Shown: positions 1 through 9,867 of the stretch, piece by piece
How the letters are laid out: the number at the start of each line of letters is the position of its first letter
Position numbering within the stretch: the stretch's first letter is position 1
Assembly (NCBI GenBank): GCA_030147745.1
Contig: JASBUS010000017.1
Location: 1 to 51,234, forward strand
Length of the DNA: 51,234 nt
Source of the DNA: Alphaproteobacteria bacterium
GTDB lineage: Bacteria; Pseudomonadota; Alphaproteobacteria; Micavibrionales; Micavibrionaceae
Direction of reading: 5' to 3'
Program-made: the position numbers and the translations under genes
The notes under the pieces: model-generated
Told to the model about the DNA's origin: nothing
The model's input: the letters and a program-made list of their open reading frames with translations, nothing else
Databases searched by the model: none

Positions 1-1533
1 TTATTCGGTTTTAACGCGACGTCAGGTGTTGTAAACATCGTTACTGTTAACCCGCTCTACGATGACATTGATGTTGTTGAAGCAGATGCAGGTATCAACA
101 GCTACAAACGCGGTTCTGCGGTATATACATGGCAAAATGATGATAAATTTGGTCTACGTATCTCAGGTGCGAGCACAAAAATTGGTGAAGACGACAACAA
201 TGTAAATAGCGCAATTACATCACTTCGCGATGATGCTTATGTTCGTCACTTTAATATGGACGCAGCTTTACAGCTAAACGAAAAAACACAAATGCGTTTT
301 GAAGCGAGTAGTGGTATCGTTGATGAAAACCAAAAAGACGTTTTTGACGCCGTATATGGTCGCGATGCCGTAAACCAATCTGGTCGAGTAAACCTAAACT
401 CTGATACTGACTGGGGTATTATTGATGCAACAATGTACCGCAACAGCTTTTATTCAGAATATAAGGGCGCAGCTGGCCGATTTGAGTTTGACAACGATGT
501 AACTGTTCTGCAGCTAAGCGACACATTCAAAATCGGCACGAACCACACTGTTCGTCTTGCTGGTGAATACCGCACAAACACTGTTGACATGCTTGTAAAC
601 GGCAACAGCTTTGGTGAAGAAACACTTAATATTTCTTCTGCTAGTGCTCTATGGTACTGGAATATCAACAGCAAATTGTCAACAAGCGCCGCAGTACGTT
701 ATGACCACGTGAATGCGGACTTTGATGCGTCAGCTGTTGGTTTCTTCGCAAGCCCATTCAGCCCAGAACAATATCAAAACCGTTATGACGAAATTGGTTA
801 TAACTTGGGCGTTGTGTACAAACCAACTGATCTAGACACGTTCCGTCTAACTTTTGCAAAAGGTGTTGATCTACCAAGTACATTTGAACTTTCAACATTG
901 ATTCCTGGCGCCGCATCTCTATACGGTGACCCAACAACTGAAGTTTCAACTATTTTTGACTATCAATTAGGTTATGAGCGTCAGTTGAGCAGCATTAATG
1001 GTAAGTTTAAACTAGGTGCATTCTATCAATATATTGAAGAGCTACAAAACACACGTTCAGTGTCTGCTACAGTTGCTTACTATGACAACATCGGCGACTC
1101 AGAAGTTTATGGTTTTGAGGCTGGTCTTGAAGGCCTAACAAATAATGGCATTCGTTGGGGCTTGAACTACTCATATTCAGAGATTGATGATGACTTCATT
1201 AGCACAACAGGCACAAATTTCGAAAGACAACACTCTGATCACATGGTGAAGTTAAACTTAGGTTACTCACCAACTGATGAATGGGCGTTTGATGTGTTCG
1301 CTGCTTATGAATCAGATTTCAAACAAGTGGTTGACATTTCAGCGACAGCAACGCAGCTTCGCAATGTTGATCCTGATGTCATAGTTGACGCTAAAATCGC
1401 ATATACACCGGCTCGATTTGATGGCCTTACATTATCACTAAACGGCCAAGCCGTATTCGGTGAGAATGAGCAGTCAGCTGCTGGTGAAGAAGTAGATAGC
1501 CAAGTCTTCCTACGCGCAAAATACGAATTCTAA
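1..1533 (+). CDS. TonB-dependent outer-membrane receptor, 3' part (5' end outside window)
   Basis: The frame is open from base 1, so the gene begins before the window; about 510 residues are visible. The first residues contain SGVVNIVT, the end of a TonB plug domain. The rest is a long run of alternating aromatic/polar strands typical of a 22-strand outer-membrane barrel, and the protein ends in Phe (RAKYEF), the usual outer-membrane insertion signal. The family imports siderophores, vitamins or glycans across the outer membrane using TonB energy. The substrate cannot be told because the N-terminal half of the plug is missing. Codon choice (ACA for Thr, CTA for Leu, CCA for Pro) differs somewhat from the neighbours, as may occur in a strongly expressed gene. 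A good terminator follows directly. Confidence 0.9.
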   Translation, partial: LFGFNATSGVVNIVTVNPLYDDIDVVEADAGINSYKRGSAVYTWQNDDKFGLRISGASTKIGEDDNNVNSAITSLRDDAYVRHFNMDAALQLNEKTQMRFEASSGIVDENQKDVFDAVYGRDAVNQSGRVNLNSDTDWGIIDATMYRNSFYSEYKGAAGRFEFDNDVTVLQLSDTFKIGTNHTVRLAGEYRTNTVDMLVNGNSFGEETLNISSASALWYWNINSKLSTSAAVRYDHVNADFDASAVGFFASPFSPEQYQNRYDEIGYNLGVVYKPTDLDTFRLTFAKGVDLPSTFELSTLIPGAASLYGDPTTEVSTIFDYQLGYERQLSSINGKFKLGAFYQYIEELQNTRSVSATVAYYDNIGDSEVYGFEAGLEGLTNNGIRWGLNYSYSEIDDDFISTTGTNFERQHSDHMVKLNLGYSPTDEWAFDVFAAYESDFKQVVDISATATQLRNVDPDVIVDAKIAYTPARFDGLTLSLNGQAVFGENEQSAAGEEVDSQVFLRAKYEF

Positions 1534-1549
1534 TTCTAATTTGATTTAA

Positions 1550-1590
1550 AAAACGCCCTAGCTTATAATGAGCTAGGGTGTTTTTTTTAT
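1550..1590 (+). terminator. Rho-independent terminator of the TonB receptor gene
   Basis: CCCTAGCT (1556-1563) pairs perfectly with AGCTAGGG (1571-1578) around a 7-nt loop. The stem is extended by AAACG/TGTTT, and eight T residues follow (1581-1588). Confidence 0.9.
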
Positions 1591-1636
1591 TTTTAATAAA
1601 TTTATATTTTGAACATATTAGATTAGAGGTTTTTCA

Positions 1637-2152
1637 GTGAAGTATTTTTTTATCACACTATGCGTAGCGGTTTCCGTTTTCAGTTTATTCACTCCAGATG
1701 CGAGAGCCGTATCCTTTAAGGACATACAAATCCTTTCGCGTGCCTTAAGCTTTATTGAGAACGGCCCAACTGGCGATGTGAATATTGGTGTGGTTTATGA
1801 TGCTTCTGCCGCAGAAGCCGATGAAATTCTGTCCTTAGTTGGCACAGGGATCGCATCAGGTAAAATCAAATTGCATGCCGAAAAAGTCAGCGCGAAAGAT
1901 GCGAAATCGGCTCAATATCCCGTCCTCTTATTCACCGCTGGCACAGATACTAGCCAAAAAGCCATTTTTGATGCTGTAAATAATAAGGGAATTATCACTG
2001 TTTCAATGCATGACCACTGCCTAAACAGCAGTAATTGCGTCATGGTCGTGAAAAGCGAACCAAAAGTCGATATTAAAGTCAGTTCAGCCGCCGCGGAAAC
2101 AACAGGCGTGTCTTTTGGCTCAGCCTTCCGCATGATGATTTCAGAACAATAA
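1637..2152 (+). CDS. YfiR-like (DUF4154) periplasmic protein
   Basis: A 171-residue protein with a clear signal peptide (hydrophobic residues about 4-20, probable cleavage after DARA). The mature part alternates short strands and helices (NIGVVYD, YPVLLF, GIITVSMHD, KVDIKVS) and ends with a Gly/Ser-rich segment before a Met-rich tail. This matches the layout of YfiR/DUF4154 proteins, which sit in the periplasm and in Pseudomonas hold back a membrane diguanylate cyclase. Two Cys residues (HCLNSSNC) could form a disulphide. DUF4154 genes often lie beside TonB receptors, as here, but no cyclase or kinase partner gene is adjacent. Family assignment is by pattern only. Confidence 0.65.
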   Translation: MKYFFITLCVAVSVFSLFTPDARAVSFKDIQILSRALSFIENGPTGDVNIGVVYDASAAEADEILSLVGTGIASGKIKLHAEKVSAKDAKSAQYPVLLFTAGTDTSQKAIFDAVNNKGIITVSMHDHCLNSSNCVMVVKSEPKVDIKVSSAAAETTGVSFGSAFRMMISEQ

Positions 2153-2180
2153 TTATAAAGGCTAACGCTTTACGTCAGCC
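2150..2180 (-). terminator. Probable terminator of the Hpt gene
   Basis: On the minus strand GGCTGACG pairs with CGTTAGCC (one mismatch) around a 5-nt loop and is followed by TTTATAATTATT. It overlaps the last codons of the Hpt gene and lies between two convergent genes. Confidence 0.5.
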
Positions 2181-2505
2181 CCTCTTCTGATAATGCCGCA
2201 ATCACATCTTTATGGGCTTGAATAATATCATCTCGGATCTGTTCAAGCGTAGCGCTTGAGACATCCTCTGTCTTTTCGCCTCGGAAGCACGCTTCACGCA
2301 ATATTTCAGCGCCCAATAAGGCTGCGCTGCCTTTTAATGAATGGCACGCCTCACGCCAATTATGTTCATCCGCAGTCCGACATGCATCCGCTATGGCCAC
2401 TAAATCTTTTTGCGCCTTGCCAACAAAAACGCCGACAACTTCGCGCTCTTCTTCTTTTCCACCGTCCAGATACGCCCGCATGCCGCTTAAATCGAGTATT
2501 GTCAT
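2170..2505 (-). CDS. Histidine phosphotransfer (Hpt) domain protein
   Basis: An all-helical protein of 111 residues with the Hpt signature CHSLKGSAALLG; His55 is the expected phospho-accepting residue. Such proteins relay phosphate between hybrid kinases and response regulators in the cytoplasm. The start at 2505 is chosen over one 20 codons upstream because AAAGGA lies 7-8 nt before it and the domain then starts normally. No kinase or regulator gene is adjacent, so the partner is unknown. A second, more divergent Hpt-like gene is found near 31.5 kb. Confidence 0.85.
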   Translation of the reverse strand: MTILDLSGMRAYLDGGKEEEREVVGVFVGKAQKDLVAIADACRTADEHNWREACHSLKGSAALLGAEILREACFRGEKTEDVSSATLEQIRDDIIQAHKDVIAALSEEGLT

Positions 2506-2626
2506 GATAATGTCCTTTGTTTTTATACATTTATGATGCAGGGCAACATCATTTTTAATCATCAACGCGAATAAAATATGCTAGTTTCTCATATAAAAAT
2601 TATAACAGTTTATAGGGAATCATACT

Positions 2627-3949
2627 ATGTCCGGATCTGATAAAACTTTAAATTTCGACACATTATCTATTCATGCTGGTTGCGGCAGCGATCCGACGAC
2701 AGGTGCACGCACAATTCCTATTCACCAAACATCTGCTTACAGCTTCCCAAATATTGAAGATGCCGCGGATATTTTCCATTTACGCAAGGCGGGCTATGTC
2801 TATTCACGCCTAACCAACCCAACAGTTAGCGCCTTAGAAGAAAAATTAGCGGCGCTTGATGGCGGTGTTGGCGCGACATGTACATCATCTGGCATTTCTG
2901 CGCAAATGTTGATGTTCTTTACCTTATTAAGCCATGGCGATCATTTTGTGGCGGCATCTAAGCTTTATGGCGGGACATTGGCGCAGTTACGTTACCAATT
3001 CAAACGTGCGTTCAACTGGGAAGGCAGCTTTGTTGACCCAACAGACCCTGAGAATTTTAAACGCGCCATCACTGAAAAAACAAAAGTTATTTTCGTTGAA
3101 AGTCCGACAAATCCAGAAAACGTCATCGTTGATTATGAAGCAATTGCCAAAATTGCCGAAGAACATAACATTGTTTTCGCCGTTGATAATACCATCGGCA
3201 CCCCTGCCCTCATCCGCCCGCTTGATTACGGTGCGCATTTGGTTAGCTATTCAACCACAAAATATTTAAGCGGCCATGGCAATGCTATGGGCGGCGCTGT
3301 TGTTGATGGCGGTAATTTCAACTGGAAAAAGCAGCCAGAGAAATATCCAACGCTTGCGATGCCAGAACCTGCATATGATAACGCCATTTTCGCCGATATG
3401 TTTGGCGAAAAAGCCTTCTGTATGCATAACCATGCCGTCGGCCTGCGTGATTTAGGCATGAACCAACAGCCCCTAAATGCGTATTTGACCGTGATGGGCA
3501 TGGAAACATTAAGCCTGCGCATGGAAAAGCACTCTAAAAACGCACAAAAAGTTGCAGAATTCCTTGATGCTCATCCTGGTGTGGATTGGGTCAGCTATGC
3601 AGGTCTACCCTCACATCCATCATTCAAAAACGGCCAAAAATACATGAAAGGCGGCATGTGTAGTGCCGTCATGACATTTGGCATTAAAGGTGGATATGAA
3701 GCCGCAGTGAACATGGTTAACAACGTGAAATTATTCTCTCACCTTGCCAATATTGGCGATACACGCAGCTTATTGATCCATCCGGCATCAACCACGCACT
3801 CACAATTGACCGATGAGCAGAAAATTGCGGCAGGCACGCGCCCTGAAACTATTCGTTTGTCGATTGGTATTGAAGACATCAGTGATATCATCGCCGATCT
3901 TGATCAGGCCTTGCACTACGCTATGTCGCAGTGCAAGGTATGTGCTTAA
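2627..3949 (+). CDS. metY: O-acetylhomoserine sulfhydrylase (PLP-dependent)
   Basis: A Cys/Met-metabolism PLP enzyme of 440 residues. The N-terminal FDTLSIHAG, the Y-S-R-L-T-N-P-T motif and the PLP lysine (Lys212 in STTKYLSGHGN) are all present. The length and the long acidic insert fit O-acetylhomoserine aminocarboxypropyltransferase better than cystathionine gamma-synthase (about 380 residues). It makes homocysteine from O-acetylhomoserine and sulphide in the cytoplasm. The cysDN sulphate-activation genes at 25-28 kb could feed the same sulphur flow. AGGGAA lies about 8 nt before the ATG. The upstream gap is only about 120 bp and I see no SAM riboswitch in it. Confidence 0.93.
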   Translation: MSGSDKTLNFDTLSIHAGCGSDPTTGARTIPIHQTSAYSFPNIEDAADIFHLRKAGYVYSRLTNPTVSALEEKLAALDGGVGATCTSSGISAQMLMFFTLLSHGDHFVAASKLYGGTLAQLRYQFKRAFNWEGSFVDPTDPENFKRAITEKTKVIFVESPTNPENVIVDYEAIAKIAEEHNIVFAVDNTIGTPALIRPLDYGAHLVSYSTTKYLSGHGNAMGGAVVDGGNFNWKKQPEKYPTLAMPEPAYDNAIFADMFGEKAFCMHNHAVGLRDLGMNQQPLNAYLTVMGMETLSLRMEKHSKNAQKVAEFLDAHPGVDWVSYAGLPSHPSFKNGQKYMKGGMCSAVMTFGIKGGYEAAVNMVNNVKLFSHLANIGDTRSLLIHPASTTHSQLTDEQKIAAGTRPETIRLSIGIEDISDIIADLDQALHYAMSQCKVCA

Positions 3950-3958
3950 TATAAATGT

Positions 3959-3987
3959 TTGACATAACCATCATGCCCTCCTATAAT
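3959..3987 (+). promoter_or_regulatory. Consensus sigma70 promoter before the Sel1-like gene
   Basis: TTGACA (3959-3964), a 17-nt spacer, and TATAAT (3982-3987): a perfect match to consensus. It starts 10 bp after the metY stop and gives a leader of about 20-25 nt with AGGGAG before the ATG at 4017. Confidence 0.85.
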
Positions 3988-4016
3988 CCGCGGATAAATT
4001 TATAGGGAGCATTGTT

Positions 4017-4724
4017 ATGAGTGACAATCAACAGACACAAGATCAACAACCAAGCGGTATTTTCTCTTGGTTTAAGTCAAAATGGCAAACAAATAAAACA
4101 GCTGTAATCGCTGCGAGCAGTGCGGCAGCCTTGATTATTAGCCTCACCGCAGCGGCATTATTGTTTAATGGCGATAAAAATGACGTACAAGACGGCGGCA
4201 ATAATGGTGGCACAGCATCAGAGCAAATTGAAACAGCGCCAGAAAACACAATTGATAATTATGACGCGGAAAACAACACAATCACCCTACCGGGCGATAA
4301 CGCAAATGATGTTGTTGAGCCAGAACCTGAAGAGCCAGTTATCGAAGATACAGTGATTGATAGCCCAGAAGAAGTTCTTGAGCTTATCGACGCGAATGGC
4401 CTAAACGATGTTTTTGCAAAAGAAGTAAGCCGTATCAAATCAGGCTCACTTAACGCTGCATCACAAGCAACCAAAGATATTGGCCATTACCTTGCGAATG
4501 GTCTTAAAGTCAGTGAAGATGACAGCCTTGCAAACCAGTTTTTCCAAGCGTCTTACGACATGAACCACAATGTTCAAGCAGCACATAGCATTGGGTATCA
4601 AGCGCTACACGGCCTTGGCATGGATAAATCTCTCGATTTGGCAGAGAAAATGCTCTCAGAAGCGCAAGACGGTGGTCATCCTCTTGCACAAGCGCATTTG
4701 AAATATCTAAACTCAATCAAATAA
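4017..4724 (+). CDS. Membrane-anchored protein with Sel1-like C-terminus
   Basis: A 235-residue protein in three parts. A short polar cytoplasmic N-terminus (1-30) is followed by one membrane segment (about 31-50, AVIAASSAAALIISLTAAALL) and a low-complexity acidic linker rich in N, D, E and P (52-120). The C-terminal helical region (about 150-235) includes AHSIGYQALHGLG and AEKMLSEAQDGGHPLAQAHL, which resemble Sel1/TPR-like repeats used for protein binding. The topology suggests a periplasmic helical domain on a flexible stalk. Function is unknown. It has its own consensus promoter, a good RBS (AGGGAG) and a terminator, so it is likely a well-expressed single-gene unit. Confidence 0.75.
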   Translation: MSDNQQTQDQQPSGIFSWFKSKWQTNKTAVIAASSAAALIISLTAAALLFNGDKNDVQDGGNNGGTASEQIETAPENTIDNYDAENNTITLPGDNANDVVEPEPEEPVIEDTVIDSPEEVLELIDANGLNDVFAKEVSRIKSGSLNAASQATKDIGHYLANGLKVSEDDSLANQFFQASYDMNHNVQAAHSIGYQALHGLGMDKSLDLAEKMLSEAQDGGHPLAQAHLKYLNSIK

Positions 4725-4751
4725 TTAACCTATTTGATCTACCTTATTCCT

Positions 4752-4779
4752 AAAAGCGTCGCGCAAGCGGCGCTTTTTT
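4752..4779 (+). terminator. Rho-independent terminator
   Basis: AAAAGCGTCGC and GCGGCGCTTTT form a long stem (one G-T pair) around a tight GCAA-type loop and run into T residues, 28 bp after the Sel1-like gene. Confidence 0.85.
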
Positions 4780-4852
4780 ATTTGGCAATAGATCGTTAAC
4801 ACATCTTGTGGTAATATTTTGCCTGAAGATTATTTCAAAGGGGATTGGAAAT

Positions 4853-5365
4853 ATGAGCCTAGACGCAGCAAATTCAACGCATTTCAGTATTAGCAAACTC
4901 TATATGTGGCGTTGTATCATTACCATGGCACATTGTGATGGCCTAGTGCACGAAAGCGAACGTCAATATCTGACGCAAATTTTTGATAATATGCGCGCGA
5001 AATCTGGGCTTTCCCAAGAAAATTACATCCTTCTGATGTCTGATTTATCTGACCCGCAAGATACATTTGAGATGCTTTCACGCATCAATGAGCCAGCATA
5101 TCGTGGCCAAGTGACCTATTTTGCCCGCTTACTTGCCTATAAAGACGGTAATTTAGACCCAAGCGAGGCCGATTTATTAGAAAAATTGCACGGCCATATC
5201 ACTGAAGGCCTAGATATGAAAGCGATTAAGCAAGATGTCGCCGCCGAAGTAAAACGCGCACAGCACGAAATTGACCAGAGAAATGATGCGCTAGCGCCAC
5301 AAACTGGCTTAAGCGGCCTTATTCATAAACTCTGTGATGTTTTTGACATTGACTTGCTTGATTAG
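4853..5365 (+). CDS. TerB-like helical protein
   Basis: A 170-residue, all-helical protein with no signal peptide. It carries pairs of acidic motifs in helical context: AHCDGLVHESERQYL near the start and AYKDGNLDPSEADLLEKL in the second half. This D-G-x-hydrophobic-x-x-x-E pattern, repeated twice, is typical of the TerB/tellurite-resistance-like fold, which can bind metal. The start at 4853 is chosen because AAAGGGGA lies 9 nt before it; an upstream in-frame start has no RBS. There is no ter operon nearby, so a role in tellurite resistance should not be assumed. Confidence 0.65.
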   Translation: MSLDAANSTHFSISKLYMWRCIITMAHCDGLVHESERQYLTQIFDNMRAKSGLSQENYILLMSDLSDPQDTFEMLSRINEPAYRGQVTYFARLLAYKDGNLDPSEADLLEKLHGHITEGLDMKAIKQDVAAEVKRAQHEIDQRNDALAPQTGLSGLIHKLCDVFDIDLLD

Positions 5366-5368
5366 TCA

Positions 5369-6361
5369 TTAAGCAGCAAGACGATTTTGATCAAAATAGG
5401 TCTGAATTTCTGCGCAAACGGCTGAAGATTCATTTAATTCATTCACGCGTTTACGGAAGATCGCAGCTTCTGGTAGGTCTTTGACATACCATGCAATATG
5501 CTTGCGGCCGATTTTAACGCCCGGCCCTTCGCCATAATAATCAATAATATCGCGATAATGATCCAATATGATGGCGCATTTTTGTTCCAAATTCGGTTCA
5601 AACGGCGCGTTTTCATCTTCATTTTTTAGGCTTTGTGCTAAGGCATGAATTTTCCACGGCTGACCGTAACAAGCACGCCCCACCATTACGCCATCCGCGC
5701 CAGATTCTGCCAGAGCTTGACGTGCATCCGCAGCCGTCTTAATGTCGCCATTCACGATTAGCGGCAACTCAATAGCCTCGCGCACTGCACGCACAGCTGC
5801 CCAATCCGCCTGCCCTTGATAAAGCTGGCAACGTGTACGGCCATGGACCGTGATCATCTTAATGCCCGCCTTGGCGGCTAACTCCGCCATTTTTGGGGCG
5901 TTTTTATGTTCTGCATCCCAACCAAGACGCATTTTCATCGTCACGGGGACATCGACGGCCTCACAAACGGCCTGCATAATATCAAAAGCCAATGGCTCGT
6001 CTCGCATCAACGCGGATCCGCCCATTTTATTGACGATTTTTTTAACAGGACAGCCAAAGTTGATATCGATCAGCGGCGCACCGCGCGATACACAAATTTG
6101 CGCTGCCTCAGCCATCACTTCAGGCTCACATCCCGCAAGCTGCAAGGCAAAAGGCGCTTCATCTAACTTGTCTTCTTGCACACGCTTTGAACCTTTAACA
6201 TGTTCAACCATCGCGCGGCTTGCTATCATTTCTGAAAAAACTAACCCCGCGCCAAAACGGCGGACAAGGCGACGAAACGGCAAATCCGTCACCCCTGACA
6301 TAGGGGCCAGAAAGACAGGATCATTAATTTTAATTGGTCCAAGCTCTATCGCCATATTCAT
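5369..6361 (-). CDS. dusB: tRNA-dihydrouridine synthase B
   Basis: A flavoprotein of 330 residues that reduces uridines in the D-loop of tRNA. It shows [13 protein letters not shown] at the FMN-binding N-terminus, the catalytic Cys104 in [18 protein letters not shown], the phosphate-binding VNGDI and [14 protein letters not shown], and the helical C-terminal tRNA-binding domain (KHIAWY). The motif spacing and length fit DusB rather than DusA or DusC. In many alphaproteobacteria dusB heads the ntrBC nitrogen-regulation operon; here it stands alone between a TerB-like gene and an aminotransferase. Two in-frame ATGs (codons 1 and 3) are possible starts. Confidence 0.93.
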   Translation of the reverse strand: MNMAIELGPIKINDPVFLAPMSGVTDLPFRRLVRRFGAGLVFSEMIASRAMVEHVKGSKRVQEDKLDEAPFALQLAGCEPEVMAEAAQICVSRGAPLIDINFGCPVKKIVNKMGGSALMRDEPLAFDIMQAVCEAVDVPVTMKMRLGWDAEHKNAPKMAELAAKAGIKMITVHGRTRCQLYQGQADWAAVRAVREAIELPLIVNGDIKTAADARQALAESGADGVMVGRACYGQPWKIHALAQSLKNEDENAPFEPNLEQKCAIILDHYRDIIDYYGEGPGVKIGRKHIAWYVKDLPEAAIFRKRVNELNESSAVCAEIQTYFDQNRLAA

Positions 6362-6407
6362 TTACGCGTCATTTGAAATTCAGTTATGGCGCACAACATA
6401 CATAGAT

Positions 6408-7682
6408 TTATTCAAAAAGGAAAGTTTTATAACGGCTTGGGGCTTCATAGATATGCGGCGCATATTTTTCAATGAAAAGCATATCCAGATTTTGCCCTGA
6501 TAAATACGCCTCTAACGCCGCTTCACCATCATAATCATTGGCTGACACACGCAGGGTTAGCGTCTCTGGATCAGCGCCGAACGCAATACCTGGCAATGTA
6601 AGAACACCGACATCACTGAGTAATCGATCCGTCAAATCTTGGCTCGTATAGACGCCTTTGGCATTTAACTGCGCCTTAAATGGGGCAAAATCAGGGTAAT
6701 TATAAAATGCGGCCTGTGGCGGCGGGACATAAAGCCCCAAATCACGCAGGCTATTCGCCACATATTGGTTTAAATGATAATGAATATCTGTGCAGGCCTT
6801 AATATGGTCTTCAATATCCGCATGCCCTTTAAAGGCTTCAATCGCCGCATATTGGATCGGCGCAGCAACGCTCGACCATGTTTCACTGGCAATGTTATTC
6901 AATAGCGGGAATAAGCCCTTAACCTGTTTGGGGATAAGCCCGACCCCGACGCGCCAGCCGCCTAAGGATAAATGCTTAGATAACCCCGTGGTAATCGCTG
7001 TAATATCAGGGGCAACCGACGCAATCGAGCGATATTCCGCATCATAAGTGACCTGCCCATATATTTCATCAGAGATGATAAATATCCCCTCTTCACGGCA
7101 AATATCGGCAATCTCTTCCAAATTTTTATGGGTGATCGACAAGCCTGTCGGGTTACTAGGATAATTCAGGATAATCTTACGTGGGTCTTGACCATTATCA
7201 CGCGCCGCTTTAATCGCATCTTTCATATCTTGCGGCGTAAGCACATAGCCGTCTTCGACAAAACGCGCATAAACTTTAGAAATCTTGCGCCCCAGCATCG
7301 CGGATTGTGGCTCATAACTGACCCATGCCGGCACAGGCATTAATAAATCACCCGCAATCGCCATTTGTAGGGCATAGAGGATTAATTTACTGCCCGGCGC
7401 AATAAGGACATCATAATCATTCGGGGCATACCCAACTAAGCGCTGATAATAATCAAGCGTGACCTCACGAAGTTCTTCAAGCCCCGCTGTCGCCAAATAA
7501 CTTTTTTGGATGACGTTATCTTTTAACGCCTTTTGCAAACGCTGCGGCACAGGGAAAGGCGACTGCCCAAAGCCCATATGGATGACTTTTTTACCTGCCG
7601 CACGCAATATGGCCGCTTGTTCATTGGCTGCGAGGGTTGGTGACAATTCAAATTGAGAGAAATTCGGAATAAGCGGAATCAT
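6408..7682 (-). CDS. Class I/II pyridoxal-phosphate aminotransferase
   Basis: A fold-type I aminotransferase of 424 residues. The expected residues are present: Asn177 in LNYPSNPTG, Asp205 and Tyr208 in SDEIYGQ, the PLP Lys236 in TGLSKHLSLGGWRVG, and the substrate-carboxylate Arg near LTLRVS. Substrate cannot be deduced; aspartate, aromatic or alanine-type activity are all possible. It is divergently transcribed from trpB across 152 bp, so a link to aromatic amino-acid metabolism is possible but only an inference. AGGGGAC precedes the ATG. Confidence 0.85.
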   Translation of the reverse strand: MIPLIPNFSQFELSPTLAANEQAAILRAAGKKVIHMGFGQSPFPVPQRLQKALKDNVIQKSYLATAGLEELREVTLDYYQRLVGYAPNDYDVLIAPGSKLILYALQMAIAGDLLMPVPAWVSYEPQSAMLGRKISKVYARFVEDGYVLTPQDMKDAIKAARDNGQDPRKIILNYPSNPTGLSITHKNLEEIADICREEGIFIISDEIYGQVTYDAEYRSIASVAPDITAITTGLSKHLSLGGWRVGVGLIPKQVKGLFPLLNNIASETWSSVAAPIQYAAIEAFKGHADIEDHIKACTDIHYHLNQYVANSLRDLGLYVPPPQAAFYNYPDFAPFKAQLNAKGVYTSQDLTDRLLSDVGVLTLPGIAFGADPETLTLRVSANDYDGEAALEAYLSGQNLDMLFIEKYAPHIYEAPSRYKTFLFE

Positions 7683-7769
7683 ATATGTCCCCTAAAGATG
7701 TTTCTCTATATATCCTATACTTTTCTAGAATCTTGCCAAGTCGAAACCATCATGCAGCGCGAAAATCTC

Positions 7770-7799
7770 TTGACCCCCTGCCCTATCTATCGGTAAATA
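7770..7799 (+). promoter_or_regulatory. Possible promoter of trpBA
   Basis: TTGACC (7770-7775) and TAAATA (7794-7799) with an 18-nt spacer lie 36 bp before the trpB GTG. No trp leader peptide or attenuator hairpin is visible between them. Confidence 0.4.
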
Positions 7800-7834
7800 A
7801 TTTCATTGAATTCTAACGCCTTGAGGATGAACAA

Positions 7835-9067
7835 GTGCAAACGCCAGAAACAAAGTCTGATTTAACCGCCAATACGCCAGTCCGCCCCAATGACGATAAA
7901 GGTTTTTTTGGCCGTTATGGCGGGCAATATTCCCCTGAAGCACTGATGCCGATTTTAGAAGAGCTGCGCCAAGCCTTCCGCAAATATGAACATGATGCCG
8001 ATTTTAACCGTGAATTTCATTATATGTTGAAACATTGGGGCGGACGTCCGACCCCGCTTTATTTTGCGGAAAATTTATCCCAAAAATATGGCGCGAAAAT
8101 ATATTTAAAACGCGAAGACCTGATGCATGGCGGCGCGCATAAGACCAATAACGCCCTTGGGCAGGCTTTATTGGCTAAACGTATGGGCAAAACCCGCATT
8201 ATTGCTGAAACGGGCGCGGGTCAGCATGGCGTTGCCACCGCTATGGCCTGCGCCAAGATGAACCTACCTTGCACCGTTTATATGGGCGCTGTTGACGTTG
8301 CGCGCCAGGCGCCAAATGTGCAGCGTATGAAAATCCTCGGCGCAGAAGTGATCGCCGTTGAAAGCGGTAGCGCGACACTAAAGGATGCGATTAACGAAGC
8401 TTTGCGTGATTGGATTGCCAGCTGCGCCACCACACATTATATGCTCGGCACGGCCGCTGGCCCACACCCATTCCCGACTTTGGTGCGCCATTTCCACAAA
8501 ACCATTGGCGTGGAAGCGCGCGCACAATGCCTTGAAATGTTTGATGCCTTACCCGACATCGCGATTGCCTGTGTCGGCGGCGGGTCAAATGCGATCGGCT
8601 TATTCCAAAGCTTTATCGATGACAAAGACGTCCGTTTAATTGGCGCAGAACCGGGCGGTGAAGGCCTTGATACCAATAAACATGGCGCCGTTTTGGTAAA
8701 AGGCACACCAGCTGTCTTGCACGGTATGCGCAGCCTTGCCCTGCAAGACGAAGACGGACAAATATTTGAAACCCATAGTATTTCAGCAGGTTTAGATTAT
8801 CCGCTTGTTGGGCCTGAACATGCCTATTTGCGCGATATATGCCGCGCTGAATACCACGCAATTACCGATCAGGAGGCCGTAGAGGCCTTCTATGACCTTT
8901 CTGCGGCTGAAGGTATACTTCCAGCCCTCGAAAGCTCACACGCCCTTGCACAGGCCAAGAAATGCGCAAAAGACCACCCAGATGCACGTATCTTGGTGAA
9001 CTTATCAGGCCGCGGCGACAAAGACCTTCAACATATAATGGCTTATCAGGACGAACATTCATCATGA
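7835..9067 (+). CDS. trpB: Tryptophan synthase beta subunit
   Basis: A 410-residue PLP enzyme joining indole and serine to make tryptophan. Diagnostic motifs are [10 protein letters not shown] at the N-terminus, the PLP lysine (Lys103) in [22 protein letters not shown], and the phosphate-binding [10 protein letters not shown]. The start is a GTG at 7835 with GAGGA 7 nt upstream. It overlaps trpA by 4 bp (ATGA), so the two are translationally coupled. In many alphaproteobacteria trpF precedes trpB; here the upstream gene is a divergent aminotransferase. Confidence 0.97.
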   Translation: MQTPETKSDLTANTPVRPNDDKGFFGRYGGQYSPEALMPILEELRQAFRKYEHDADFNREFHYMLKHWGGRPTPLYFAENLSQKYGAKIYLKREDLMHGGAHKTNNALGQALLAKRMGKTRIIAETGAGQHGVATAMACAKMNLPCTVYMGAVDVARQAPNVQRMKILGAEVIAVESGSATLKDAINEALRDWIASCATTHYMLGTAAGPHPFPTLVRHFHKTIGVEARAQCLEMFDALPDIAIACVGGGSNAIGLFQSFIDDKDVRLIGAEPGGEGLDTNKHGAVLVKGTPAVLHGMRSLALQDEDGQIFETHSISAGLDYPLVGPEHAYLRDICRAEYHAITDQEAVEAFYDLSAAEGILPALESSHALAQAKKCAKDHPDARILVNLSGRGDKDLQHIMAYQDEHSS

Positions 9068-9867
9068 CCCAAACACGTTACCGTCACATTCACAGTAAAG
9101 TTGCCGCTGGTCAGGGCGTTTATATGCCCTATGTCCTTGCAGGCTATCCTGATTACGACGCGTCACTCGCGGCGGCAAAAGCCCTTATTGATGGCGGTGC
9201 CGATGGCCTTGAACTTGGCCTTCCTTTCCGCGACCCTGTTGCCGATGGACCAGTGATTGAAGCGGCTGCCAATATTGCCCTTGATAAAGGTTTTAAAGCG
9301 GCGCAGATCATTGACTTTATCAAAGCGCTTCGCACATATGCGCCTGACCTGCCCTTAACATTGATGTCTTATTACAATATTGTTCTCGCCAAAGACGCGG
9401 AAGCTTTTATTGCAGATCTCGCTCATGCTGGGTTAGATGGCCTACTCATTCCTGACCTGCCCCCAGAACATGCAGAAGATATTTATCCGCTGACGCAGAA
9501 AAACGGCATGGAGATGATCTTTATTGTTGCGCCAACATCGGATGAACAGCGCTTTGCTATAATAAATGAATATGCGGGCGGGTTTATTTATGTTGTCACG
9601 AAAATGGGCATTACTGGCATGCAGGATAATTACGATGCCAATATCAGCGCCCTCTTCTCGCGTATCAAAACGCATTTCACATTGCCCGCGATTGCAGGCT
9701 TTGGCATTTCAACGCCAGATAATGCGCGCGACATGATGAGCAACGGTGCAAATGGGGTCATTATCGGGTCAAAGATTATTCAGCTTTGCGAAGAATCTTA
9801 TCAGGGCAGTGCCTTCTCCCCTGCTCTATTGATCGATCATACACAAAAGATAAAAGCCGCGTTATAA
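9064..9867 (+). CDS. trpA: Tryptophan synthase alpha subunit
   Basis: A TIM-barrel enzyme of 267 residues that cleaves indole-3-glycerol phosphate and passes indole through a tunnel to TrpB. The catalytic acids are Glu50 (DGLELGLPF) and Asp61 (DPVADGP). The phosphate-binding loops GFGIST and GVIIGSKI are also present. The ATG at 9064 overlaps the trpB stop; an open frame further upstream lies inside trpB and is not the start. The usual downstream alphaproteobacterial neighbours accD and folC are missing: the replication module begins 45 bp later. Confidence 0.97.
   Translation: MTQTRYRHIHSKVAAGQGVYMPYVLAGYPDYDASLAAAKALIDGGADGLELGLPFRDPVADGPVIEAAANIALDKGFKAAQIIDFIKALRTYAPDLPLTLMSYYNIVLAKDAEAFIADLAHAGLDGLLIPDLPPEHAEDIYPLTQKNGMEMIFIVAPTSDEQRFAIINEYAGGFIYVVTKMGITGMQDNYDANISALFSRIKTHFTLPAIAGFGISTPDNARDMMSNGANGVIIGSKIIQLCEESYQGSAFSPALLIDHTQKIKAAL

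Noticed and set aside
2566-2626. Possible SAM-II riboswitch before metY
   Set aside because: The gap is short and AT-rich and lacks the pseudoknot pairing and conserved core of SAM-II RNAs.
4853-5365. Tellurite resistance function for the TerB-like gene
   Set aside because: No terC, terD or terZ neighbours; the fold is widespread and does not prove this role.
7683-7834. trp attenuator or leader peptide before trpB
   Set aside because: No small ORF with Trp codons and no terminator/antiterminator pair was found.
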